DNA of 63,023 nucleotides from an uncultured Burkholderiales bacterium (GTDB lineage: Bacteria > Pseudomonadota > Gammaproteobacteria > Burkholderiales > Burkholderiaceae_C): contig CAIMTJ010000047.1 in the NCBI GenBank assembly GCA_903844385.1, positions 1 to 63,023 of the forward strand, read 5' to 3'. A model generated the notes under the pieces. It had not been told where the DNA came from and searched no databases. It saw nothing but the letters and a program-made list of their open reading frames with translations. Every line of letters starts with the position of its first letter. Position 1 is the stretch's first letter. Below, piece by piece: positions 38,327 to 46,960 of this stretch. A program made the position numbers and the translations under genes.

Positions 38327-39219
38327 AGAGCTTCATTTGGCGTCTTTGCCGTGACTCAGGCCATCGCTTGGGCTGGGTGGCTTTGGGCCTGGCCGCCAGC
38401 CTTTGTTGTGAGCGGGCTGGGTCACAGCAGCTGAAACCTGACCCTGCCCCGACCACGCAGGGCTCAGGCGCAGTGCACACGTCCAAAAAAGTGGATCAAA
38501 AAGCATCGCCGTCCCTGGCCAAGAAGTCCAACCCAAGCTCTGGCGGCACGCTCGCTCACATCCCCAATGCCTATGAGTTGGGTTTGGCCAAGCCTTATGA
38601 GCCCAGCGCCCAGCCCGTGTTGGGGGCTGCCCAGACGGCTGCCCCGCAAGCGACGAGCTCCAGTAGTGCGCAGCTGGTGTATCCCCCAGCAGCTCGCTTG
38701 GACTCGCCAGCCAGTGCGACTGGTGCGATCACGTTCTCCTCGACAACTTCGGTGAGCCCGGCAAGCAGCGTGAGCCCGCTTACCCGAGCGGTGGTGCCCA
38801 CTGGGCAGTCCAATCTTTCCAATCCATCCCCTTTGGCATCCAAAGACCCCACGATGGCCATTGCCTCGCAAGTTCAAACAGGTCGTTTCCCCTGTGAGTT
38901 GGGACAGTCCATCGATTTGAAAGAGGTCGCTGGCGAGTTGGGCCATTACACCTTGAGTTTGAAGGGACGCGTCTACGCCATGGTGCCCATGGTGTCGCAA
39001 ACCGGTGCCATCATGCTCGAAGACGCCAAGAACGGACTCAAATGGATACAGTTGTCCAACAAATCCATGCTCTTGAACAGCAAGCTTGGGCAACGCATGG
39101 CCGATGAGTGCCAAAGTCCCAACCAAGTTCAAGAAGCCAGAAACCAAAAACTTCACCCACCTCAGCATTTGCTGGCCCCCAAGGGTGAGAGTCAATACAC
39201 CATCAATGTTGTTAACTAG
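38323..39219 (+). CDS. Secreted protein with MliC-like C-terminal domain
   Basis: 298 residues. The N-terminus has a basic, then hydrophobic stretch (about 12-35) with two Cys. A long Ser/Ala/Pro/Thr-rich linker follows (about 40-180). The C-terminal 110 residues start RFPCELGQ and end MADECQS, with the two Cys bracketing a beta-rich segment, much like lysozyme inhibitors of the MliC/PliC type. This assignment is by pattern only. It is coupled by ATGA to the citE-like gene and followed 9 bases later by acnB. Confidence 0.7.
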   Translation: MKSFIWRLCRDSGHRLGWVALGLAASLCCERAGSQQLKPDPAPTTQGSGAVHTSKKVDQKASPSLAKKSNPSSGGTLAHIPNAYELGLAKPYEPSAQPVLGAAQTAAPQATSSSSAQLVYPPAARLDSPASATGAITFSSTTSVSPASSVSPLTRAVVPTGQSNLSNPSPLASKDPTMAIASQVQTGRFPCELGQSIDLKEVAGELGHYTLSLKGRVYAMVPMVSQTGAIMLEDAKNGLKWIQLSNKSMLLNSKLGQRMADECQSPNQVQEARNQKLHPPQHLLAPKGESQYTINVVN

Positions 39220-39228
39220 GAGATCAAA

Positions 39229-41814
39229 ATGTTGAAAGCTTATCGTGAAATCGCCAGTGAAAGACTGGCCCTGGGAATTCCTCCCTTGCCCTTGTCGGCT
39301 CAGCAAACCGCTGAGTTGGTGGCGCTCTTTAAAAACCCCCCGAAGGGTGAAGAAGACGAGTTGCTTCACTTGATGACGTACCGAGTTCCGGCCGGTGTGG
39401 ATGATGCGGCCAAAGTGAAGGCCTCCTATTTGGCACAAGTGACCAAGGGAGCTGAAGTTACCCCTTTATTGAGCCGACAAGCTGCCGCCCATTTGCTGGG
39501 CACCATGCTGGGGGGCTACAACCTCACGCCTTTGATTGATCTCTTGGATGACAAAGACGCGCTGGTGGCCCAAGAAGCGGCCAACGCCCTCAAATTCACG
39601 TTGTTGATGTTTGATCAATTCCATGACGTTCAAGAAAAAGCCGAGCACGGTAATGCTTACGCCAAAGAGGTGGTGAAGTCATGGGCCGAAGCCGAATGGT
39701 TTACCCGTCACCCCGAGTTGGCCAAGAGCATCAAACTCACCGTCTTTAAAGTGACCGGTGAGACCAATACCGATGACTTGTCGCCGGCCCCCGATGCCTG
39801 GAGTCGTCCAGACATTCCATTGCATGCATTGGCCATGCTCAAAAATAAGCGCGATGGGATCACGCCTGAAGAGGATGGCAAACGCGGCCCCATCAAATTC
39901 ATCGAAGATTTGCGCGCCAGAGGCCATTTGGTGGCCTATGTGGGAGACGTGGTGGGAACAGGCTCGAGTCGCAAATCGGCAACCAACTCGGTGTTGTGGT
40001 TCACCGGTGAAGACATTCCTTATGTGCCCAACAAGCGTTTTGGAGGTGTGTGTTTGGGCAACAAAATTGCCCCTATTTTCTACAACACCATGGAAGATGC
40101 CGGAGCTTTACCCATCGAGCTCGATGTCAGTCAGATGAACATGGGCGACGAAATCGAGTTGCGCCCTTACGAGGGTAAAGCGCTAAAGGACGGCAAAGTC
40201 ATTGCTGAATTTGTCATCAAAAGCGATGTGCTCTTTGATGAAGTTCGTGCAGGCGGGCGCATTCCATTGATCATTGGCAGAGCCTTGACGGCCAAAGCGC
40301 GTGAAGCCTTGGGACTGCCCGCGTCCACCCAATTCAGATTGCCCAGCCCCCCAGAGGCGGTAAAAACCGGCTTCACGCTGGCCCAAAAAATCGTGGGCCG
40401 GGCTTGTGGCTTGCCCGAGGGCAAAGGCGTCTTGCCGGGCACTTATTGCGAGCCGCGCATGACGTCGGTGGGCTCTCAAGACACCACAGGACCCATGACC
40501 CGTGATGAGTTGAAAGACCTGGCTTGTTTGGGCTTCAGTGCCGATTTGGTCATGCAGTCGTTTTGCCACACCGCGGCTTATCCAAAGCCGGTGGATGTGC
40601 TCACTCAGCACGAGTTGCCCGATTTCATGAGCACGCGCGGCGGTGTCTCCTTAAAGCCCGGTGACGGCATCATTCACTCATGGCTTAACCGCATGTTGTT
40701 GCCCGACACAGTGGGCACGGGTGGAGATTCACACACCCGCTTTCCCATTGGTTTGAGTTTTCCTGCCGGATCGGGCTTGGTGGCCTTTGCCGCGGCCACG
40801 GGTGTGATGCCGCTCGACATGCCAGAGTCAGTGCTGGTGCGTTTCAAAGGCAAGATGCAGCCAGGCGTTACCTTGCGTGACTTGGTTCACGCCATTCCCT
40901 TGTATGCCATCAAGCAGGGCCATTTGACCGTAGAGAAAAAGAACAAGAAAAATGTGTTCTCTGGTCGAATTTTGGAGATCGAAGGCTTGTCTGAGCTCAA
41001 AGTCGAGCAGGCCTTTGAATTGGCCGACGCCTCAGCCGAGCGCAGCTCAGCGGGCTGCACCGTGCATTTGTCCAAGGAGCCGGTGATTGAGTACTTGCAA
41101 AGCAATATTGTGCTGCTCAAGAATTTGATTGCCCAAGGCTACAACGATGCGCGCACCTTGCGTCGTCGTATCAAATCCATGGAAGAGTGGTTGGCCAATC
41201 CCCAGTTGTTGCGCGCTGATGCGGACGCTCAGTACACCGCCGTCATTGAAATTGACATGTCAGAGATCACCGAGCCCATCGTGTGTTGCCCCAATGATCC
41301 TGATGATGCAAAAACCCTCTCAGATGTGGCTGGCGCCACGATCGATGAGGTCTTCATTGGCTCTTGCATGACCAATATTGGACACTTCAGAGCAGCCTCC
41401 AAACTCTTGGAAGGCCTGCACGATATCCCTGTGAAACTCTGGATGGCGCCTCCCACCAAAATGGACAAGGACCAACTCACCGAAGAAGGTCACTATGGCG
41501 TCTTTGGTGCGGCAGGTGCTCGCATGGAGATGCCTGGTTGCTCTTTGTGCATGGGCAACCAAGCCCAGGTCAAAGAGGGCGCCACGGTCATGTCAACGAG
41601 CACACGCAACTTCCCCAACCGTTTGGGTAAAAATACCTTTGTGTACTTGGGCTCAGCCGAATTGGCCGCCACTTGCTCCAAGCTCGGACGCATCCCCACG
41701 CGTGAAGAGTATTTGAGCAATGTGGGCGCTATCAATCAAAATTCAGCCAACATTTACAAGTACCTCAATTTTGACCAGATTGACAGCTTCCAAAAAGCGG
41801 CGCAAACGGTTTAA
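39229..41814 (+). CDS. acnB: Aconitate hydratase B
   Basis: 861 residues, full length. Interconverts citrate and isocitrate. An N-terminal HEAT-like domain (about 1-160) precedes a swivel domain with VGTGSSRKSATNS and the core with GTGGDSHTRFPIG. The iron-sulfur cysteines lie in FIGSCMTNIGH and GCSLCMGNQ. A good Shine-Dalgarno (AGGAG) precedes the ATG. A terminator stands 137 bases downstream. Confidence 0.97.
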   Translation: MLKAYREIASERLALGIPPLPLSAQQTAELVALFKNPPKGEEDELLHLMTYRVPAGVDDAAKVKASYLAQVTKGAEVTPLLSRQAAAHLLGTMLGGYNLTPLIDLLDDKDALVAQEAANALKFTLLMFDQFHDVQEKAEHGNAYAKEVVKSWAEAEWFTRHPELAKSIKLTVFKVTGETNTDDLSPAPDAWSRPDIPLHALAMLKNKRDGITPEEDGKRGPIKFIEDLRARGHLVAYVGDVVGTGSSRKSATNSVLWFTGEDIPYVPNKRFGGVCLGNKIAPIFYNTMEDAGALPIELDVSQMNMGDEIELRPYEGKALKDGKVIAEFVIKSDVLFDEVRAGGRIPLIIGRALTAKAREALGLPASTQFRLPSPPEAVKTGFTLAQKIVGRACGLPEGKGVLPGTYCEPRMTSVGSQDTTGPMTRDELKDLACLGFSADLVMQSFCHTAAYPKPVDVLTQHELPDFMSTRGGVSLKPGDGIIHSWLNRMLLPDTVGTGGDSHTRFPIGLSFPAGSGLVAFAAATGVMPLDMPESVLVRFKGKMQPGVTLRDLVHAIPLYAIKQGHLTVEKKNKKNVFSGRILEIEGLSELKVEQAFELADASAERSSAGCTVHLSKEPVIEYLQSNIVLLKNLIAQGYNDARTLRRRIKSMEEWLANPQLLRADADAQYTAVIEIDMSEITEPIVCCPNDPDDAKTLSDVAGATIDEVFIGSCMTNIGHFRAASKLLEGLHDIPVKLWMAPPTKMDKDQLTEEGHYGVFGAAGARMEMPGCSLCMGNQAQVKEGATVMSTSTRNFPNRLGKNTFVYLGSAELAATCSKLGRIPTREEYLSNVGAINQNSANIYKYLNFDQIDSFQKAAQTV

Positions 41815-41950
41815 TTGAAGCGCGAGCTTAATCCCTCAAGCTGTCAAGGCCTGGGGGCCAGCTCGCAGTACTTGGGGCGCCAAGAGACTGGCTCCTCGCT
41901 CGTGTTGACCTCTGCGTTTTGAGCGTCAACCACACCTTGCAAAAGAAGCG

Positions 41951-41980
41951 GGCCCGTCGCGAGACGGGCCTCTTTTTTTT
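41951..41980 (+). terminator. Intrinsic terminator after acnB
   Basis: Stem GGCCCGTC / GACGGGCC with a GCGA tetraloop, then TC and a run of eight T. It ends the mdh-acnB run and separates it from panB. Confidence 0.92.
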
Positions 41981-42096
41981 GCAAGTGACTGTTGTCAACT
42001 CACGCCGTGCCATGGGCTCACCTGTGTCGGGTTGCTGGGGATTGTCCCACTTGGCCTTTGCACTGTTAAAATTCGACCAAACTTCATGACCCGCCT

Positions 42097-42981
42097 GTGA
42101 CACAACCCATCTCCCCCAAAGATTTTTCTGCCTATGGCTCTTTCCCGCAAGATGCGCCTCTTGTCAAGCGCAAAGCGGTGAATTTGCCGCGTTTGGCGCA
42201 GATGCACGCCAGTGGCGAAAAAATCTCGATGCTCACCGCCTACGATGCCACCTTTGCGGCCATGGCTGAGGTGGCTGGCGTCGATACCTTGCTCGTTGGA
42301 GACTCCCTGGGGATGGTCTGCCAAGGCAGCGAGAGCACGCTGGCCGTGACCTTGGAGGACGTTTGTTATCACACCCAATGTGTCTCGCGTGGCCTCAGAA
42401 GAAGTCAAGGCGGTGCGTGGTTGATTGCCGACTTGCCGTTTGGCACCTACCAGGAATCTTCTGAGCAAGCCATCCGATCGGCCAGTGCGTTGATGAGGGC
42501 TGGCGCGCACATGGTCAAACTCGAGGGTGGGGGGTGGACCAGCGAGATCGTGGCTTTCTTGGTTGAGCGCGGTATTCCTGTGTGCGCCCATTTGGGGCTC
42601 ACGCCACAAACGGTGTTTGCGCTGGGTGGCTACCGCGTTCAAGGCAAAGACGCCGACAGCGCCCGGGTTTTGCTCGATCATGCAAAGTCCTTGGAAGATG
42701 CAGGGGCAAGTTTGATGGTGCTCGAGATGGTGCCTCACGTGTTGGCGTCCCAAATCACTCAAGCCTTGACTCGCTGCGCCACCATCGGAATTGGAGCGGG
42801 CAACGGAACATCGGGTCAGGTCTTGGTGATGCACGACATGCTGGGCATGAACCTGGGTAAGATGCCCAAGTTTGTGCGCAACTTCATGGCGGGCCAAGAT
42901 GGCGTGCTCTCGGCCATGAAAGCCTATGTTCAAGCGGTCAAAGACGGTACTTTCCCAGACAACCTCACGCATGCTTGGTAA
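42097..42981 (+). CDS. panB: 3-methyl-2-oxobutanoate hydroxymethyltransferase
   Basis: 294 residues from GTG 42097. First step of pantothenate synthesis, making ketopantoate. [18 protein letters not shown], the VKLEGG segment and HDMLG are family signatures. About 25 extra residues precede the barrel. No panC is adjacent. Confidence 0.95.
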   Translation: MTQPISPKDFSAYGSFPQDAPLVKRKAVNLPRLAQMHASGEKISMLTAYDATFAAMAEVAGVDTLLVGDSLGMVCQGSESTLAVTLEDVCYHTQCVSRGLRRSQGGAWLIADLPFGTYQESSEQAIRSASALMRAGAHMVKLEGGGWTSEIVAFLVERGIPVCAHLGLTPQTVFALGGYRVQGKDADSARVLLDHAKSLEDAGASLMVLEMVPHVLASQITQALTRCATIGIGAGNGTSGQVLVMHDMLGMNLGKMPKFVRNFMAGQDGVLSAMKAYVQAVKDGTFPDNLTHAW

Positions 42982-43152
42982 AAGCGAATAACCCCATTTT
43001 TTTGTGATCAACGAGCGAAATATAGTCAACCATCTTGTTGATCCATCGCAAGGCGTGGTCTTGCTGAGGAGTCAGGCGGTGTTTGCCCTCTTTTCAATGC
43101 GCTTACTTTGTTGTAGTCTGCTCCAAGCACTTCAACCATCAGGAGATTTTCT

Positions 43153-44181
43153 ATGATCCAACGTCGTACTCTATTGCAAAGCGCCTCGGCTGTTTGTGCC
43201 ACTGGTGTTTTAAGCGCCAGCGGTTTGGCCCAGGCTGCAGAAGCAAAGTTGTTGAAGATTTCGCATCAGTTCCCAGGTGGCACGATTGACAAGGGTGACT
43301 TTAGAGACCGCTTGGCCAGAAAATTTGCCCAAGATGTGGAAAAGCGCACGGCAGGTGCTTTGAAGTTTGAAATTTATCCCGGCTCCTCGCTCTTGAAAAC
43401 CGTGGCCCAGTTCTCCGCAGTGAGGAAAGCCGCTCTCGACTTAACCCTCTATCCCTTGGCCTATGCCGGTGGGGAAGTGCAAGAGGTCAACATTGGCTTG
43501 ATGCCTTGCATGGTGACCTCCTATGAGCAAGGCTTTGCGTGGAAAAAAGCTGAAATTGGCCGTGAACTCACCAAACTCTTGGAGGCCAAGGGCGTGAAAA
43601 TCATCACTTGGATTTGGCAAGCCGGAGGCACAGTCTCGCGCTCTACACCGGTGGTCAATCCCGACGACGTGAAGGGCCTGAAAATCCGTGGTGGCTCGCG
43701 CGAAATGGATCTGATGCTCAAGCAAGCTGGCGGCATCATCTCCAGCGTGCCTTCCAATGAGATTTATCCCGCCATGCAAACCGGATCCCTCGATGCGGCT
43801 GTGACGTCTTCGACCTCATTGATTTCTTTTCGCTTAGAAGAAATCTCCAAAGCATTGACCACAGGCCAAAAGAACAGCTTTTGGTACATGTTTGAGCCCT
43901 TGTTGATGTCCAAAGTGGTGTTCGATGCGTTGCCAGTTGCACAGCAAAAGGCCATTCTTGAAGTGGGTCTGGAGTTAGAGAGTTTTGCCACCAAAATGGC
44001 CAAAGAAGATGACATCGAAGTGGCCAATATCTACAAAAAAGCCGGTGCCAAAGTCTTTGACATGGACGATGCTTGTATTGATCGTTGGCGCGCCGTTGCG
44101 CAGCGCTCGGCCTGGCTTGACTTCTCCAACCGCAATGCAGAATGCGACCGATTCCTAAAAATGGCGCAAGCTGTCTCTTAA
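43153..44181 (+). CDS. TRAP transporter solute-binding protein, DctP type
   Basis: 342 residues. The N-terminus MIQRRTLLQSAS..LAQAA is a signal peptide with a twin arginine that may be Tat or Sec. The DctP fold shows EIYPGSSL near residue 75, the conserved GLKIRGGS segment that carries the carboxylate-binding Arg, and EIYPAMQTGSLDAAVTS. Ligand probably an organic acid; not determinable. First of a dctP-dctQ-dctM operon. Confidence 0.92.
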   Translation: MIQRRTLLQSASAVCATGVLSASGLAQAAEAKLLKISHQFPGGTIDKGDFRDRLARKFAQDVEKRTAGALKFEIYPGSSLLKTVAQFSAVRKAALDLTLYPLAYAGGEVQEVNIGLMPCMVTSYEQGFAWKKAEIGRELTKLLEAKGVKIITWIWQAGGTVSRSTPVVNPDDVKGLKIRGGSREMDLMLKQAGGIISSVPSNEIYPAMQTGSLDAAVTSSTSLISFRLEEISKALTTGQKNSFWYMFEPLLMSKVVFDALPVAQQKAILEVGLELESFATKMAKEDDIEVANIYKKAGAKVFDMDDACIDRWRAVAQRSAWLDFSNRNAECDRFLKMAQAVS

Positions 44182-44193
44182 AGTACGTCCGAT

Positions 44194-44724
44194 ATGCAAG
44201 ACCAGACCTTGAACGATCCACTGAGCCGTGAGGGAGCGCCTTTCTTACTTCAAGCGCTCCATTGGTTAAACCAAGTCACGGCTTTTTTTGGAGCCGTGGC
44301 CGTTGGTGTGGCCGCATGTGTGCTCAGTTGGGAGGCCACGGCACGCTATCTGTTCAAAATTCCCAGTGATTGGCAAGATGAGGTCACCATTTTCTTGTTG
44401 GTGGGGGCGACCTTTTTGGCTTGTGCTTGGGTGCAGCAACAACGCGGTCACGTCGCCATCCAAGCACTGTCCGCCGTCTTAGGTCCTCGCGCCGACCGCT
44501 TCAGGCGTTGGCTGAGCGATGTGATGTCGCTGCTTTTTTGCTGTTTCTTTTCTTGGAAGTCATGGACTTTGCTGCTCGAGGCCATTGAGGACCAACAAAT
44601 TTCGGGTTCGGCTTTTGGCGCGCCATTGTGGATTCCCTACGGCAGCATGGCTGTGGGCATGAGTCTTTTGGTCTTGGTTTTGTTCATCCAAGTGGTGAGT
44701 GCCCAAGCACTCAAGCCCACTTAA
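44194..44724 (+). CDS. TRAP transporter small membrane subunit, DctQ type
   Basis: 176 residues with four predicted transmembrane helices, including AVGVAACVLSWEATARY in the first and PYGSMAVGMSLLVLVLF in the last. It pairs with the large permease encoded 11 bases downstream. Confidence 0.9.
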   Translation: MQDQTLNDPLSREGAPFLLQALHWLNQVTAFFGAVAVGVAACVLSWEATARYLFKIPSDWQDEVTIFLLVGATFLACAWVQQQRGHVAIQALSAVLGPRADRFRRWLSDVMSLLFCCFFSWKSWTLLLEAIEDQQISGSAFGAPLWIPYGSMAVGMSLLVLVLFIQVVSAQALKPT

Positions 44725-44735
44725 TTCACTGTCTC

Positions 44736-46094
44736 ATGTCAACACTTCAAATCGGTTTACTCTTTGGTGCGTCAACGTGTTTGGTGCTTTTTTCGGGCAT
44801 GCCCATTGCATTTGCGCTGGGCTCTGTGGCCACGGTGTTCATGTATTTTTTCATGCCCCATGCGTCCTTGGACACGGTTGCGCAAAATGTTTACGAAGAG
44901 ATGGCCAGCATCACGCTGCTCACCATTCCCTTGTTCATTTTGAAGGGGGCCGCCATTGGTAAATCGAAGGCGGGACGAGACTTGTATTCGGCCATGCACA
45001 TTTGGTTGTGCAAAATACCCGGCGGGCTGGGTATTGCGGTGACCTTGGCTTGTGGTCTTTTTGCCGCGATGGCCGGATCGAGCGCAGCGACGTGCTCGGC
45101 CATTGGCAGCTCAGCAATTCCTGAGATGAGGCAGCGTGGCTATTCGTCTCGTTTGGCCGCGGGTTTGGTGGCAGCCGGTGGCACGCTTGGCATTTTGCTT
45201 CCACCATCGGTCACCTTGATTTTGTATGCCGTGGCCGCGGAGCAGTCTCTTGGGAGACTTTTCTTGGCGGGCATTGGTCCTGGTATTTTGCTGGTGGTGT
45301 TGTTTGCACTTTATGGCGTCTTTCGTTTCCAGTGGGAGCAAAAACGAGCGCAAGCTGTGGTCGATGCTGGGGGTGAGTCCTCTCGAATTTTGCAAGTGGA
45401 TCACTACACCTTGGCTCAAAAATTTGCCGCTATTCCGAGGGTTCTTCCCTTTTTGGTGTTGCTCCTGGGGGTCATGTTTGCGCTTTATGGAGGTTTTGCC
45501 ACACCATCGGAGACGGCCGGTCTTGGCGCAGTGTTGGCCTTGCTGCTCATTGCGGTGGTTTATGGGGCATGGAGGTTGTCGGACTTGAAGCCAATTTTCT
45601 TGAGTTCTTTGTCTGAGGCGACGATGCTCATGATGATCATTGGTATGTCCTTGCTCTACTCCTATGTCATGAGCTATTTGCACATCAGTCAAAGCACGGC
45701 AGAATGGATTGTGGGCTTGCACCTGAGCAAGTGGACTTTGTTCTTGGCTGTCGCTTTCATGGTGGTGGTGCTTGGATTTTTCTTGCCCCCCGTGAGCATT
45801 ATTTTGATGACTGCACCGATTATTTTGCCTCCACTGCGCGCACAGGGGTTTGATTTGATCTGGTTTGGCGTTGTGATGTCGGTGATCATGGAGATGGGAC
45901 TGATCCATCCACCCGTGGGGTTGAATATTTTTGTGATCAATAAAATTGCGCCCGACATCGATTTGATCGATGTGGTTTGGGGCACCATCCCGTTTGTCTT
46001 TTTGATCATGTTTGCAGTGCTGCTGTTGTGTTTGTTTCCGCAAATTGTGGATGCACTGCCGCTGTATTTCTACGGTCCCCAGACTCTGCGCTAA
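44736..46094 (+). CDS. TRAP transporter large permease, DctM type
   Basis: 452 residues from ATG 44736. Twelve or so helices of the ion-transporter fold; signature stretches are GLFAAMAGSSAATCSAIG, GGTLGILLPPSV and GLIHPPVGLNIFVI. The start lies after dctQ, not at the earlier in-frame ATG inside it. Imports the ligand of the binding protein using a sodium or proton gradient. Confidence 0.93.
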   Translation: MSTLQIGLLFGASTCLVLFSGMPIAFALGSVATVFMYFFMPHASLDTVAQNVYEEMASITLLTIPLFILKGAAIGKSKAGRDLYSAMHIWLCKIPGGLGIAVTLACGLFAAMAGSSAATCSAIGSSAIPEMRQRGYSSRLAAGLVAAGGTLGILLPPSVTLILYAVAAEQSLGRLFLAGIGPGILLVVLFALYGVFRFQWEQKRAQAVVDAGGESSRILQVDHYTLAQKFAAIPRVLPFLVLLLGVMFALYGGFATPSETAGLGAVLALLLIAVVYGAWRLSDLKPIFLSSLSEATMLMMIIGMSLLYSYVMSYLHISQSTAEWIVGLHLSKWTLFLAVAFMVVVLGFFLPPVSIILMTAPIILPPLRAQGFDLIWFGVVMSVIMEMGLIHPPVGLNIFVINKIAPDIDLIDVVWGTIPFVFLIMFAVLLLCLFPQIVDALPLYFYGPQTLR

Positions 46095-46101
46095 GTCTGT
46101 C

Positions 46102-46136
46102 GCCTCAGGCCTCAGGCCTCAGGCTTTAGGCTTTAA
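46102..46136. repeat. 7-bp tandem repeat, five units
   Basis: GCCTCAG three times, then GCTTTAG and GCTTTAA, directly after the TRAP operon. The last two units differ by two or three bases, indicating decay. The rest of the interval to 46277 has no recognisable gene. Confidence 0.8.
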
Positions 46137-46277
46137 GCCAAAGTGTGCGCGCCAGCATTTCGGGGCGACGCCCTTCATGCGCCTTCACGCACGCGAACGG
46201 GCCACCTTCGCGCGTAAGCCTGGCGGGTCAATTGACGCATCAACCCAAACCCCAGCAGGAATTGATCCCCACTGCGT

Positions 46278-46931
46278 TCAGGGCAGTGGGTTGAGTTCGA
46301 TCCAAATTTCATTTCTGCGCCAAAACGGCAAGGTCCAAGGCGGGTCGTAGCGCGCGAGTTGGGGCTCTCCCGTGGCTTTGAAGCCTTTGCTTTGGATCCA
46401 GGCCGAGAGCGCATCGATTTCTTTTTGAATTCGGGACTGGGTGTTGAGTCCAGAGTAGGTGAGCACTGCGTAAGTTTTAGTGGGGATCGCGGTGATGCTC
46501 ACTTGAGGGTTGTTGGGCCTGGGTAAGGTGTCTTGGGTGTACACCTTGGGCATGACGAATTCAACGCTCCAGTTTTCTGCGTTTTGATACGCCGCTCCAC
46601 TGGCTTGGCTACCCTGTGGTTTAACAATGACGGGAGCGGTCATTGCGATTTTTTCGGCACTCGCGCTCGATGACTCTGCGCTCGGTCGGTTGGATGTGTT
46701 GTTGCGAAAAATAAAGTCGGCAATTCGACGAAAGCCCTGATTGGAGGCTTGGTCCATGTCGCCGCTCAAATGCGTGACGGCGCTCAAGCGCGGTTCATAG
46801 AGTCTCACCTCCATGGAGCCGTCTTGAACCAGAGTCTTGTAGCTTGGCTCTTCAATCGCCATGGCGCTACCCGACCCCGAGATGTAGAGCGCCAGCAAAA
46901 GCCCCAGCGTTTGAACCATTGGTTTGATCAT
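46278..46931 (-). CDS. SOUL-family haem-binding-like periplasmic protein
   Basis: 217 residues from ATG 46931 with GAGGAGA upstream. Signal peptide about 1-24. The SOUL fold shows YEVRLYEPR-like strand (MEVRLYEPRLSAV), ADFIFRNNT, KIAMTAPV and FVMPKVY. Haem binding is family knowledge; no clear axial ligand is visible. A Ser-rich insertion lies at about 83-92. It lies just downstream of feoB on the same strand, 29 bases away, and may be iron-regulated with it. Confidence 0.85.
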   Translation of the reverse strand: MIKPMVQTLGLLLALYISGSGSAMAIEEPSYKTLVQDGSMEVRLYEPRLSAVTHLSGDMDQASNQGFRRIADFIFRNNTSNRPSAESSSASAEKIAMTAPVIVKPQGSQASGAAYQNAENWSVEFVMPKVYTQDTLPRPNNPQVSITAIPTKTYAVLTYSGLNTQSRIQKEIDALSAWIQSKGFKATGEPQLARYDPPWTLPFWRRNEIWIELNPLP

Positions 46932-46960
46932 GATGTATCTCCTCAAGCATGGGGATCACT

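Noticed and set aside
38464-39438. 324-codon open frame opposite the MliC-like gene and acnB start
   Set aside because: Crosses the boundary of two real genes on the other strand; no recognisable protein.
45111-46043. 310-codon frame opposite the TRAP permease, rich in His, Gln and Lys
   Set aside because: Composition is the reverse complement of hydrophobic helix codons; not a real protein.
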